Shown: positions 25,156 through 33,145 of the stretch, piece after piece | Position numbering within the stretch: position 1 is the first letter of the stretch | How the letters are laid out: each line of letters begins with the position of its first letter | The notes under the pieces: generated by a model | What the model saw: only the letters and a program-made list of their open reading frames with translations | Database searches by the model: none | Told to the model about the DNA's origin: nothing | Position numbers and translations under genes: made by a program | Assembly: GCF_938030725.1 (NCBI RefSeq) | Contig: NZ_CALHIQ010000031.1 | Location: forward strand, 1 to 34,881 | Source: an uncultured Fretibacterium sp. | GTDB lineage: Bacteria > Synergistota > Synergistia > Synergistales > Aminobacteriaceae | Direction of reading: 5' to 3' | Length of the DNA: 34,881 nucleotides

Positions 25156-26363
25156 GGCCGCAGCCCTTCCTCCGCCGCGCGCTCAAGCATCCTGCGGCGA
25201 TCCAGCGGGCGCACGTTCTGCACGATCCAGTCGCGCATCGCCGCGCCCTCCGGCGTTTCCTGGGATGAGGAGAGGAACTTCAGCTCAATGCCGAGCTCCC
25301 GCGCCGCGTCGTGAGCCAACACCGGCCAGACGCGGCCGATGTCGCCGATGATGGGCAGGCTGCCCTCGTGGCGTGCAAAGGCGGACATCTCCATGCGGAA
25401 AGGAATCCTCGCGGCCTTCGTCTTGGGCAGGCCCTTGTCGATGGCCTCCTGGACCGTCCGGGACAGCTCCACGGCGCGCCTCAGGTTCTCGTCCAAGTCG
25501 ATGCGCACCAGCGTCTTGTCCCGAAGGCTGTAGGTGGCCTGGCCGGACCAGCTGGCCCAGATGCCGTGCCCCGTGTAGCACTCGAAGGGGCCGTCGTGGA
25601 CCTCCTGCGTCAGGGCCACGGCGGACTCGATGATGACGTCGCAGGTGGCCAACATTCGAGAGAGGCGCATGGAACGCTGGGAGATCGGGATGCTGTCCCC
25701 GATGGACATGCCCACTGCGCCGCCGCCGATGAGCTGGGGGATGGTGACCAGCACGGGCACGCCACGCCCTGCCGCCGCGCCCAGCATGGTCATGGGGTCG
25801 CATCCCCAGCCTGCGACCTCCTCAAAGGGAAGCCCGTACATCCGGGCCAGGTTCATGATCTCCCCCGCCAGCCGCTCGCCTCGAAGCCCCATGGGGTAGG
25901 CCATGTTGCCCGCCGCCTTGATGATGTCGCTGTGTATGGGAAGGTCCCTGCCGCGCCTCAGCAGGTCCTCGTCCAGCGGCATCTCCCTCCGGAGCTCCTC
26001 CAGCTCCGCCTCCGTCATGCGCGTGAACTCGAAGAGGCCTCCCCGCGGCAGGAAGCGCTCCTCCAGGCCGAGCGCGGCGGCGTCCACGCGAAAGACGCGA
26101 TCCAGCGCGCCGCCCATCTCGTGCGACACGACGGCCGAGCTGGTGGACACCGCGTCCACCAGCCCCACGCGGATGAGCTCTGCGAGGAGCGTCGTGACCC
26201 CCTCGTGAATGTTGGGGCCGCTGCCCGTTACGACCATGACCTTCCCGCCGCACCTCTTCGCCGCGACGATGCGGCGGACGGCCTCGTCCAGGGCCTCGCG
26301 GGAACGACCGTCCAGCGAGGCCCTGAACCCTTCGACCTGCGGCGCTCCAAAAAGCGTGTTCAT
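25152..26363 (-). CDS. Uncharacterised protein, deoxyhypusine-synthase-like
   Basis: Function unknown. The 403-residue soluble protein has no signal or membrane helix. After a short helical start it shows GGKVMVVTGSGPNIHEG (39-54), then LLAELIRVGLVDAVSTSSAVVSHE (59-82). Near 225-255 comes SIPISQRSMRLSRML with an ESAVAL segment. The order glycine-rich strand, leucine-rich helix, [A/S]-V-x-S-H-E resembles the NAD-binding core of deoxyhypusine-synthase-like proteins, and RSMRLSRML followed by ESAVALTQEV mirrors their later conserved block. The insertion GWGCDPMTMLGAAAGRGVP (185-203) and CYTGHGIWASWSG (262-274) look family-specific. ATG 26363 has AGGAGG 13 nt upstream. Its stop overlaps the start of ybaK, so the two are coupled. 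The family assignment is tentative. Confidence 0.55.
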   Translation of the reverse strand: MNTLFGAPQVEGFRASLDGRSREALDEAVRRIVAAKRCGGKVMVVTGSGPNIHEGVTTLLAELIRVGLVDAVSTSSAVVSHEMGGALDRVFRVDAAALGLEERFLPRGGLFEFTRMTEAELEELRREMPLDEDLLRRGRDLPIHSDIIKAAGNMAYPMGLRGERLAGEIMNLARMYGLPFEEVAGWGCDPMTMLGAAAGRGVPVLVTIPQLIGGGAVGMSIGDSIPISQRSMRLSRMLATCDVIIESAVALTQEVHDGPFECYTGHGIWASWSGQATYSLRDKTLVRIDLDENLRRAVELSRTVQEAIDKGLPKTKAARIPFRMEMSAFARHEGSLPIIGDIGRVWPVLAHDAARELGIELKFLSSSQETPEGAAMRDWIVQNVRPLDRRRMLERAAEEGLRP

Positions 26364-26430
26364 CGTGCGTCCTCGTCCTCCTGACTGATATAACGAGCGA
26401 TATGGTGCAGTCCTCGACGTGCGGGGCCGC

Positions 26431-27711
26431 TCACGGGACCTTCACGTCCTTCACGTACTCGCGAATGACCTCCCAGGTCCGCGCCGACGCGCCGCCCAGC
26501 GTGTCGAAGTAGGCCTGGGACGCCTGCCGCACTGCCTCCTGCGTCGCCGGGTCAAGGGCGGCCGCCCAGACGCCGGCCAGCTCCTGGGGGCCGTGCACGC
26601 AGCGAGCAACTCCCAAAGCGTCCATCCGCTTCGTGTCGGGGAAGTCCGTCATGCTGGGGCCGTGGGCGGTCGTGATGCCGAACAGCGCAGGCTCAATGGG
26701 GTTCTGTCCGCCCTTTGGCACCAGGCTTCCTCCCACGAAGGCGGCGTCGGCCGCTGCATAGAGGTCGAAGAGGATTCCGATGCGATCGACCACGGCGATG
26801 TCCCATCCGTCGGAGAGATGGGACAGGAGGTCGGCCTTCAGGTCCGGGTAGGGCAGTGCGGCGGCGACGACCAGGAGGGCCCGTTCCGGGTGGCGCGGCA
26901 CGACGACGAGCCGGGCCTCCGGATGCCGTTGGCGCACGATGCGGAAGGCCGAGATGACGGCCTCCTCCTCCCCCTGGTGGGTGCTGCCCGCCACGAAGAG
27001 CGGCGCTTCCCCACGCCGCAGGTCGGACCAGATTCCCTTCCTGGCCCCGTCCAGGCGATCCAGCAGGGCGTCCACCTTGCAGTCGCCCGTCACGGTGATC
27101 TTCTCGCGGGGCACGCCCAGGGCCGAGAAGTTCTCGAGGTCCTCCTCGAAGCGCACCAAAAGGCGCGTGAAGCACGACAGAACCCCGCGCCAGAAGGAGG
27201 CCTCGCGCCTCAGTTTGGCGAAACTCTCGCTCGAGAGGCGTCCGTTGGCCAGGAAGGTTGGGATGCGCCGCGCCTTGAGCTGGGACAGCATCTCAGGCCA
27301 GCGCTCCGTTTCCATGGCGACGTAGGCTGCCGGCCGGACGGCGTCAAGGGCGCTCCGCACGTAGCGTCCGACGTCCCAGGGGCTGTAGATCATCCGATCC
27401 ACCTGCCCGTCCAGCAGGCGGCGGGCCATGTCCTGTCCCGTCGTCGTGACGGTGGAGAGGAGGATGGGGCGGGTCGTTTCCCCCCTCATGCGGCGGATGA
27501 CGGCGCTGGCGGACTGCACCTCTCCGACGGAAACGGCGTGGACCCACACGCCGCCCGTGGACACGTCCGCGAAGCGTCCCATGCGCTCCTCGATGCCGAT
27601 CCCTTTGTACTTCCGGCGGAGCCAGCTCAGGCCGCCGGCCCTGAAAAATGCGTTGATGCCCAGGCGGTAGGCGGCCATCCCGGCCCGCCACGCCCAGGGC
27701 TCCTGATCCAT
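26431..27711 (-). CDS. waaA: 3-deoxy-D-manno-octulosonic acid (Kdo) transferase
   Basis: Adds Kdo to the lipid A precursor in lipopolysaccharide synthesis, at the inner membrane. The 426-residue protein is a two-domain glycosyltransferase: the N-terminal half contains WVHAVSVGEV with the likely catalytic Glu64 and the METERWP segment near 117. The C-terminal half has AGSTHQGEEE and the donor-binding GGSLVPKGGQNPIEP motif. Its presence implies an outer membrane. ATG 27711 has AAGGA 4 nt upstream; TTG 27735 would add eight residues. It lies 67 nt before the deoxyhypusine-synthase-like gene, with an AGGAGG in that gap, so the three minus-strand genes may be one operon. Confidence 0.94.
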   Translation of the reverse strand: MDQEPWAWRAGMAAYRLGINAFFRAGGLSWLRRKYKGIGIEERMGRFADVSTGGVWVHAVSVGEVQSASAVIRRMRGETTRPILLSTVTTTGQDMARRLLDGQVDRMIYSPWDVGRYVRSALDAVRPAAYVAMETERWPEMLSQLKARRIPTFLANGRLSSESFAKLRREASFWRGVLSCFTRLLVRFEEDLENFSALGVPREKITVTGDCKVDALLDRLDGARKGIWSDLRRGEAPLFVAGSTHQGEEEAVISAFRIVRQRHPEARLVVVPRHPERALLVVAAALPYPDLKADLLSHLSDGWDIAVVDRIGILFDLYAAADAAFVGGSLVPKGGQNPIEPALFGITTAHGPSMTDFPDTKRMDALGVARCVHGPQELAGVWAAALDPATQEAVRQASQAYFDTLGGASARTWEVIREYVKDVKVP

Positions 27712-27735
27712 TCGGTCCTTATTCAATCTCCGCAA

Positions 27736-27749
27736 GGGAGGCGCCTCCC
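27736..27749. other. Perfect 14-bp palindrome upstream of waaA
   Basis: The sequence GGGAGGCGCCTCCC is its own reverse complement. In the minus-strand message it lies about 25 nt before the waaA start. It could be a protein-binding site on DNA, or in RNA a tight hairpin near the ribosome site. Confidence 0.4.
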
Positions 27750-27800
27750 GTTCGTCTTAAAGGTAAAGGGGCCGTTGATTCCGAGGATGGCCCGGCCTCG

Positions 27801-27833
27801 GCGGAGGGACAAGCCGCCCTCCGCTTTTTTATT
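27801..27833 (+). terminator. Plus-strand intrinsic terminator with no matching gene
   Basis: An 8-bp GC stem (27801-27808 with 27817-27824), an 8-nt loop and TTTTTTATT (27825-27833) make a textbook plus-strand terminator. The nearest upstream plus-strand gene ends at 24531. A second copy of the 3-prime arm and T-run (CCCTCCG 27843-27849, T6 27852-27857) follows and could pair with the same 5-prime arm. On the minus strand the stem lies at the beginning of the possible waaA leader. Confidence 0.6.
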
Positions 27834-27839
27834 ATCCCA
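27831..27839 (-). promoter_or_regulatory. Possible extended -10 promoter of waaA
   Basis: The minus strand reads TG-G-GATAAT, an extended -10 element. The -35 region is poor (TCAAAA). Transcription would start near 27825, placing the hairpin at 27801-27824 at the 5-prime end of the waaA message. Confidence 0.35.
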
Positions 27840-27908
27840 TAGCCCTCCGGATTTTTTGACCGCCTTATCACAGGCCCTGCGCCCCCGGCACAGGACGCCA
27901 TCATAGTA

Positions 27909-27914
27909 TATAAT
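27909..27914 (+). promoter_or_regulatory. -10 element of the transaldolase promoter
   Basis: A perfect TATAAT lies about 86 nt ahead of the chosen transaldolase start. There is no clear -35 hexamer at 16-18 nt. Because it overlaps an in-frame ATG at 27913, that ATG is unlikely to be the translation start. Confidence 0.5.
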
Positions 27915-27999
27915 GAGGGGCGTTGTTGCTGCCGAAACCGTCAACGTCGTCATCAAATCACCCATCGAGACTATTTTTGAAATTTTGGAGGCGAAGGCA

Positions 28000-29085
28000 T
28001 TGGTTCGAACGGTGCTGCATGAGGTGCATGATCTGGGGCAGAGCGTCTGGCTGGACACGATCAGCCGGGAACTGATCGCGTCCGGGGGGCTTGAGCGTTG
28101 GATCGAGCAGGGCGTCGTCGGCGTGACGACGAACCCCGCGATCTTTGAGCAGGCCATCGCGCAGACGGAGGACTACGACCGGGAGATCGCGGACCTGTTC
28201 GCTCAGGGGAAGGACGCAGCCGGGGTGTACGAGGCCCTGACGCTTCGGGAGGTGGGGGCTGCCGCGGACATCCTGCGGCCCGTCTACGACAGGACGCAGG
28301 GCCTGGACGGCTACGTCAGCCTGGAGGTCAACCCCCTTCTGGCGTCGGACACCGACAGCACGGTGGACGAGGCGGAGCGCCTCTTCGGCCTGCTGGGCCG
28401 CCCCAACGTCATGATCAAGATCCCGGCGACGCCGGAGGGCATCCTGGCCGTGGCGGGGGCTACCGCCGTGGGGGTGAACGTCAACGCGACGCTGATCTTC
28501 TCGGAGGAGCAGTACGCGAGGGTGGCGGACGCCTACCTCTGCGGGCTCAGCTCCTGCATCAGCGCGACGTTCCCTGCCTCCGTGGCCTCCGTCTTCGTCA
28601 GCCGCGTGGACACGGCGGTGGACAAGGCGCTGGCGGCTAAGGGGGAGGAATCCCTCTGCGGCAGGATCGCTGTGGACGGGGCCCGCATGATGTATCAGCA
28701 CTTTAAGAAAGAGGCCTTTGCGGGCAAAACGTGGCAGGAACTGGCGGCGAGGGGGGCGCGGGTCCAGCGACCGCTCTGGGCCAGCACGGGGACGAAGAAC
28801 CCCGCCTACTCCGACGTGAAGTACGTCCAGGAGCTCATCGGCCCAAACACGGTCAACACCGTGCCCCCGAAGACCATCACGGCCTTCCTGGACCATGGGC
28901 GCGCCGCCGTTTCCATCGAGGACGACCTGGCCGGTGCCAGATCGCGGCTGAGGCGCCTGGAGGAGCTGGGCATCGACCGGAAGGCCATCTGCGAAAAGCT
29001 TTTGGCCGACGGCATCGAGTCCTTCAACGGCGCCTTCCGGTCCCTCCTGGAGGCCATCGAGAGAAAGGCCGGCGCCAGAGCCTGA
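28000..29085 (+). CDS. tal: Transaldolase (long form)
   Basis: Pentose phosphate enzyme moving a dihydroxyacetone unit between sugar phosphates. The 361-residue protein has the entry motif GVTTNPAIFE (41-50), the Schiff-base lysine in NVMIKIPAT (Lys140) and the C-terminal WASTGTKNPAYSD. Its length and the LGQSVWLDTISREL start fit the long subfamily known from actinobacteria and cyanobacteria. I chose TTG 28000 because GGAGG lies 8 nt upstream at 27987-27991 and the conserved N-terminus begins here. The in-frame ATG at 27913 would add 29 unconserved residues and overlaps the promoter. It is followed by its own hairpin. Confidence 0.92.
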   Translation: MVRTVLHEVHDLGQSVWLDTISRELIASGGLERWIEQGVVGVTTNPAIFEQAIAQTEDYDREIADLFAQGKDAAGVYEALTLREVGAAADILRPVYDRTQGLDGYVSLEVNPLLASDTDSTVDEAERLFGLLGRPNVMIKIPATPEGILAVAGATAVGVNVNATLIFSEEQYARVADAYLCGLSSCISATFPASVASVFVSRVDTAVDKALAAKGEESLCGRIAVDGARMMYQHFKKEAFAGKTWQELAARGARVQRPLWASTGTKNPAYSDVKYVQELIGPNTVNTVPPKTITAFLDHGRAAVSIEDDLAGARSRLRRLEELGIDRKAICEKLLADGIESFNGAFRSLLEAIERKAGARA

Positions 29086-29106
29086 CCCCGCCACAGAACC
29101 TAAAGT

Positions 29107-29139
29107 CTGCCGTCCCCAGTCGCGCCGGAGGGGCGGCAG
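29107..29139 (+). terminator. Hairpin downstream of transaldolase
   Basis: Ten base pairs (CTGCCG 29107-29112 and CCCC 29114-29117 with GGGG 29130-29133 and CGGCAG 29134-29139), one bulged T and a 12-nt loop. The T-tract is lacking, so it may be a weak or factor-assisted terminator. Confidence 0.45.
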
Positions 29140-29195
29140 CCTCATCCTGTCTCAGCGCTTCCCTGAATCTCCCGCACTTTGCCCCTTGGCCCTGT

Positions 29196-29223
29196 TTGGC
29201 ATTGCGCTTTATGATAATATAAT
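29196..29223 (+). promoter_or_regulatory. Sigma70-type promoter of prfB
   Basis: TTGGCA (29196-29201), 16-nt spacer and TATAAT (29218-29223), the best promoter match in the window. The transcript would start near 29230 and begin with a 6-bp hairpin (29236-29241 with 29246-29251, loop CTTC) just ahead of the GGAGG ribosome site. Confidence 0.65.
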
Positions 29224-29270
29224 TATGGAAAAGTATCGGGCCTTCGCCCGAGTGGAGGAGTGTTGTCGGG

Positions 29271-30375
29271 ATGATCGCTGCAAACATTTCGGTATTGGAG
29301 GAACTGCGCGCCCTGAAGCGGACGCTGCAGGACAGCCTTTGACCTGCCTGCTCTGGAGGCGCGCTCAAAGGCCCTGACCCAGGAGAGCTCGGCGCCGGAC
29401 TTCTGGACGCGGGACGGCCACGAGGCCGTGCTGAAGGACCTGTCTGGCGTGAATGCGCGCATTGAAGGCTGGCGCCATCTGTGCTGCGAGATGGACGACC
29501 TGTCCGTCCTGGAGGACATGCTGCGGGACGCGGAGGACGCCGAGCTCCAGGGGGAGTTCGAGCGAAGGGCGGCGGAGGTCCGCCGCACGATGGAGCACAG
29601 CAGCCTGATCCTGCTCCTGAACGAGGAATACGACTCGTCCAACGCGATCCTGACGGTACACGCCGGGTCGGGCGGGCTGGACTCCCAGGACTGGGCAGAG
29701 ATGCTGCTGCGCCTATACCTGCGCTATGCGGAGCGCGACGGCCTCAAGGCGACGGTGCTGGAGGCGACGAACGACGAGGAGGCGGGCATCAAGAGCGCCA
29801 CGGTGATGATGGAGGGCGACAACGCCTACGGCTTCCTGAAGGCGGAACGGGGGGTGCATCGTCTGGTGCGCATCTCGCCGTTCGACTCCGCCCACCGCCG
29901 GCACACGAGCTTCGCGTCGGTCCTCGTCACGCCGGAGTTCTCGGACGACGTGGACGTCGAAATCCGTCCCGAAGACCTGAAGGTGGACACCTATCGGGCC
30001 AGCGGCGCGGGCGGGCAGTACGTCAACCGGACGGACTCCGCTATCCGCATCACCCACCTGCCGACGGGCATCGTCGTCACGTGCCAGAACGAGCGCTCTC
30101 AGCACATGAACCGCCAGGTGGCGATGCACGTCCTGAAGAGCAAGCTCTACGAGCGCGCCCTTCAGGAGAGGCAGGACGAGCTGGCCTCCGTAGTGGGCGA
30201 CAAGAAGGAAACAACGTGGGGCAGCCAGATCCGTTCCTACGTCCTGCACCCCTACACGCTGGTGAAGGACCATCGGACGGGGCTGGAAAAGGGCAACGTT
30301 CAGGCGGTGCTGGACGGGGACATCGACGACTTCATCATGGAGTACCTGCGCCTCCGCGCCCGCAAAGAGCTGTAG
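29271..30375 (+). CDS. prfB: Peptide chain release factor 2, made by programmed +1 frameshift
   Basis: Recognises UGA and UAA stops and triggers release of the finished chain. The gene is in two frames: codons 1-23 from ATG 29271 (GGAGG at 29254-29258), then an in-frame TGA at 29340-29342. Slipping one base at CTT TGA C puts Asp codon GAC (29341-29343) next and opens the rest to 30375. The product has 367 residues, the usual RF2 length. It shows the stop-codon-reading tripeptide SPF (202-204) and the catalytic GGQ (247-249). The in-frame UGA makes synthesis depend on low RF2 activity, the known autoregulation. A gene call starting at 29428 would miss the first 52 residues. Confidence 0.95.
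29337..29343 (+). promoter_or_regulatory. Programmed +1 frameshift site of prfB
   Basis: CTT TGA C is the canonical RF2 slip site: Leu codon CTT in the P-site re-pairs with TTT while the poorly terminated TGA waits in the A-site. A purine-rich GCAGGA (29328-29333) lies shortly upstream, a weaker stimulator than the AGGGGG of E. coli. Confidence 0.93.
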
Positions 30376-30606
30376 GGTGCCCGAGTGATGGCCTGTCCTC
30401 CCGATGGGAGCGGGCGTAATCCCATTTAGGGAAGTTTTACTGGGTCACTTCTGACAGCCCTGTGAGTGCGTCAACGATTTTCTTGAAACTAATTAGATTA
30501 TCTTCGGGCGAGCGTCTGCGGAGTCCCTGAGGCGGCGGTCGGGCGCCCCGGCCCAGGGCCCCGATTTCGGTTTTGGAGGCGCTCCCCGGTATCGAGGTGT
30601 TTTTCA
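30376..30606. other. Intergenic region between prfB and the S55 gene
   Basis: A small hairpin (CTCCC 30398-30402 with GGGAG 30406-30410, flanked by GCCCG 30379-30383 and CGGGC 30411-30415) follows prfB without a T-run. An AT-rich island at 30474-30504 probably holds a promoter, but I cannot fit a convincing -35/-10 pair. I see no small reading frame with a ribosome site. Confidence 0.35.
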
Positions 30607-32475
30607 TTGAGTTCATTACCCTGGACGTCCCTGCGGCGGGCAGCCGCCGCTCTCGCGCTCCTGCTCCTGGTTGCCGGCCGGGGGGAGGGGGCCGTGCGCC
30701 CCTTCGTGCCAGAGGCCCCCACGCTCTCTGCGGCCTCCCTGAAGCCGGGCGAGCGCGGAGTCCTGAAGACGGTCCTCAAGGGGACCCAGCCGACGGATAT
30801 CCCCGTCGAGGTGGTCAGCGTCGTCCCCCAGAAGGGGGAGGTGGAGAACGTCATCCTCATCCGCTTCCTGCCGAACGCGAATGAACGGGCGGGCAGGTTG
30901 GCCCAGGGGATGAGCGGCTCCCCCGTCTACGTTCGAGGGAAGCTCATCGGGGCTGTGGGGAGCGGTTGGGAGTTCGGCGATCACCGACTGGCCCTCGTGA
31001 CGCCGATCGACGTCATGTGCGCCATCTTCGCCCACGGGGAGGGGACGGTCGCGTCGGGAGCGGCATCGGAGGGTGGAGCCCGACTGGCGGCCCCCCTGTC
31101 GGTTTCCGGCCTCTCCCAGAGGTCGGCCCGGCGGCTTGGCCGTGCCCTGGGGGCGACGCTCGCGGAAACGCCGGGTTCCTCCGGAGGGCCCCTGAAGGTG
31201 GCGGAGGGCGACTTCCGCTTCAAGCCGGGGGACTCCATCGCCGCCATGCTGGCCTGGGGCGATGTCGACGTCGCCGCGACGGGCGCCGTGACGGCCGTGT
31301 CGCGGGACGGCCGCTTTCTCGCTTTCGGACACCCCTTTCTGAAGCGCGGCAGAGCCGCCTACCCGGCGGCGCGGGCCTACGTCCACGAGGTCGTTTTGAA
31401 CCAGGCCTTTCCTTTCAAGCTGGCGAGCCCTCTGGACGTCGTGGGGACCGTCACCCAGGACCGGGCGGCCGGCATTGGAGGCCGCGCGGGACAGTTTCCC
31501 GCCTCCGTTTCCGCGACGCTGGTGCTGAAGGACCGGGATCGGGGACGCCGCGTCGAGCGCAGCTTCCGCGTCGTGTCGGATGCGTTCCTGAGCGCGAAGC
31601 TCCTGGAGTCGATCTATGCGGGCCTGCTGGAGGACGTCTGGGGGCGCGTCGGGCAGGGCACGATGAACGTGACCCTGCGGATCGAGGGCAAGGGCGTTCG
31701 CAACGGCTGGACCCGGAGCGACGTCTTCGTTTCCGACGAGGACGTCAGCGGCGTTGCCCTCAAACAATCCTCCCAGATCATGGATGCGTTTCTGCTGCAG
31801 CCTTTCGAGGCGGTCATGCCCCTGGCCTTCCGGCTGGAGGTCGAGGCGACGGAGGAGCCGCGGGTGCTGGTCATCGAGGGGGTGGACGCGCCGTCCGAGG
31901 TTCGACCCGGCGCGGACCTGCCGGTGACGGTGACGCTTCGGCCCTGGAGGGGGCGCCCCGTGAAGCGCAGCTTCAAGCTGAAGGTGCCGGAGGACGCATC
32001 GGGCGTCTGCGAGCTCCTGGTCCGCGGCGGCGGCGCGCAGCCCCTGCCCCAGTTGAGCCTTGAGGGCGGCTGGAAGTCCATCGACAGCTTGAACCGTATG
32101 CTGGAGGAGATCGCCGCCTTCGACGCGAACGATGAGCTCGTGGTGGAGCTGCTCAGCGACTCCATGGCGACGGCTCTGAAGAAGATCGGGAAGGGGAAGG
32201 ACGTGGGGGAGATCGGCAAGGGCGGCGGCAAAAAGGACCCCAGGGAAAAGCCTCAGGGCCGCGGGGACGGAGAGAAGGAGGGGGTTCCCCCTGAGCTCCT
32301 GCCCGAGGAAACGGAGTACCTGAGCGAGACAAAGGAGCGCCGCATCCGGGAGGGGAGCCTTCGCATCCTCCGGTCGGATCGCTTCGTGGATGGCCTGATG
32401 CGGCGTCTTGTGACGGTGACGGACGACTCCGATGAGGACTCTGACGAGAGCGGCGCCGACAAGGCCCGGTTTTGA
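30607..32475 (+). CDS. Exported SpoIVB-type peptidase S55 domain protein
   Basis: Predicted exported serine peptidase; substrate unknown. The 622-residue protein has a signal peptide (about 1-29, cleavage near GEGA). The serine motif QGMSGSPVY follows (Ser103), with KLIGAV after it, then AFGHPF (239-244, His242). In SpoIVB itself the His-containing GH motif precedes GMSGSP; here the order is reversed, as in a broad set of SpoIVB-like proteins of non-sporulating bacteria. The C-terminal 110 residues are highly charged and probably disordered. TTG 30607 has GAGGTG 7 nt upstream. No other sporulation gene is present, so a role in sporulation is unlikely. Confidence 0.8.
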   Translation: MSSLPWTSLRRAAAALALLLLVAGRGEGAVRPFVPEAPTLSAASLKPGERGVLKTVLKGTQPTDIPVEVVSVVPQKGEVENVILIRFLPNANERAGRLAQGMSGSPVYVRGKLIGAVGSGWEFGDHRLALVTPIDVMCAIFAHGEGTVASGAASEGGARLAAPLSVSGLSQRSARRLGRALGATLAETPGSSGGPLKVAEGDFRFKPGDSIAAMLAWGDVDVAATGAVTAVSRDGRFLAFGHPFLKRGRAAYPAARAYVHEVVLNQAFPFKLASPLDVVGTVTQDRAAGIGGRAGQFPASVSATLVLKDRDRGRRVERSFRVVSDAFLSAKLLESIYAGLLEDVWGRVGQGTMNVTLRIEGKGVRNGWTRSDVFVSDEDVSGVALKQSSQIMDAFLLQPFEAVMPLAFRLEVEATEEPRVLVIEGVDAPSEVRPGADLPVTVTLRPWRGRPVKRSFKLKVPEDASGVCELLVRGGGAQPLPQLSLEGGWKSIDSLNRMLEEIAAFDANDELVVELLSDSMATALKKIGKGKDVGEIGKGGGKKDPREKPQGRGDGEKEGVPPELLPEETEYLSETKERRIREGSLRILRSDRFVDGLMRRLVTVTDDSDEDSDESGADKARF

Positions 32476-32479
32476 CCCC

Positions 32480-33145
32480 ATGGAACGGACGACGGCAGGC
32501 GACGCCCCGTACAAGGCGTCCTGGTGCCCCCCCTTCATCACGCTGGAGGGCATCGACGGATCGGGCAAGAGCACCCAGGCCGCGCTCCTGGCCGAGTGGC
32601 TGGAGGCGGAAACGGGGCGCCCCGTGCTCCGAACGTTCGAGCCGGGCGGCTGGGAGGCGGGACAGGCCCTTCGCGAGCTGATCCTGCACGGCCGCATCCC
32701 GGACGCAGCCACGGAACTCCTGCTGTTTCTGGCGGACCGGAAGGGGCACCTGGCGGAGGTCGTGCTGCCGGCCCTCGCCGCGGGACAGATCGTCCTGTGC
32801 GAGCGCTACACGGACTCCACCAGAGCCTACCAGGCCGGAGGGCGTGGGGTGACCCCGGCGTTTCTGGAGCGCCTTCTGGCGGCCTGCGACTTTCCGGCAC
32901 CCGACCTGACGATCTTCCTGGACCTTCCCCCGCGGACGGCCGCGAAGCGCCTGGCGGATCGGGGCGGCGGGGATCGCTTCGAGGCCAGCGGGCTTGAGTT
33001 CATGGAGAGGGTCGCGCGGGTCTATGCGGAAATCGCGCGGCGCGAGCCCCGGAGGGTCCTTGAGGTCCCGGCCGCAGGCGCTCCGGAGGACGTGGCGCGA
33101 GAGGTCCGGCGCGGGGTGCTGAGGCACCTTGGGGTGCTGCTTTGA
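32480..33145 (+). CDS. tmk: Thymidylate kinase
   Basis: Phosphorylates dTMP to dTDP for DNA synthesis. The 221-residue protein has the P-loop GIDGSGKST (24-32), the substrate motif ERYTDSTRAYQAGGRG (108-123) and a lid RLADRGGGDRFE (about 150-161). I chose ATG 32480, four bases after the S55 stop; it already has about 17 residues more than usual before the first strand. ATG 32432 is in frame but lies within the S55 gene. It heads tmk-yaaR-holB-yaaT, the order found around Bacillus tmk. Confidence 0.94.
   Translation: MERTTAGDAPYKASWCPPFITLEGIDGSGKSTQAALLAEWLEAETGRPVLRTFEPGGWEAGQALRELILHGRIPDAATELLLFLADRKGHLAEVVLPALAAGQIVLCERYTDSTRAYQAGGRGVTPAFLERLLAACDFPAPDLTIFLDLPPRTAAKRLADRGGGDRFEASGLEFMERVARVYAEIARREPRRVLEVPAAGAPEDVAREVRRGVLRHLGVLL

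Noticed and set aside
26419..27906. Open frame of 495 codons opposite waaA that ends just beyond the orphan terminator
   Set aside because: It was tempting as the missing gene for that terminator, but the translation is featureless and waaA motifs on the other strand are unambiguous.
30616..32712. Open frame of 698 codons opposite the S55 gene
   Set aside because: Antisense to a protein with a signal peptide and conserved peptidase motifs; composition is typical of a GC-rich shadow frame.
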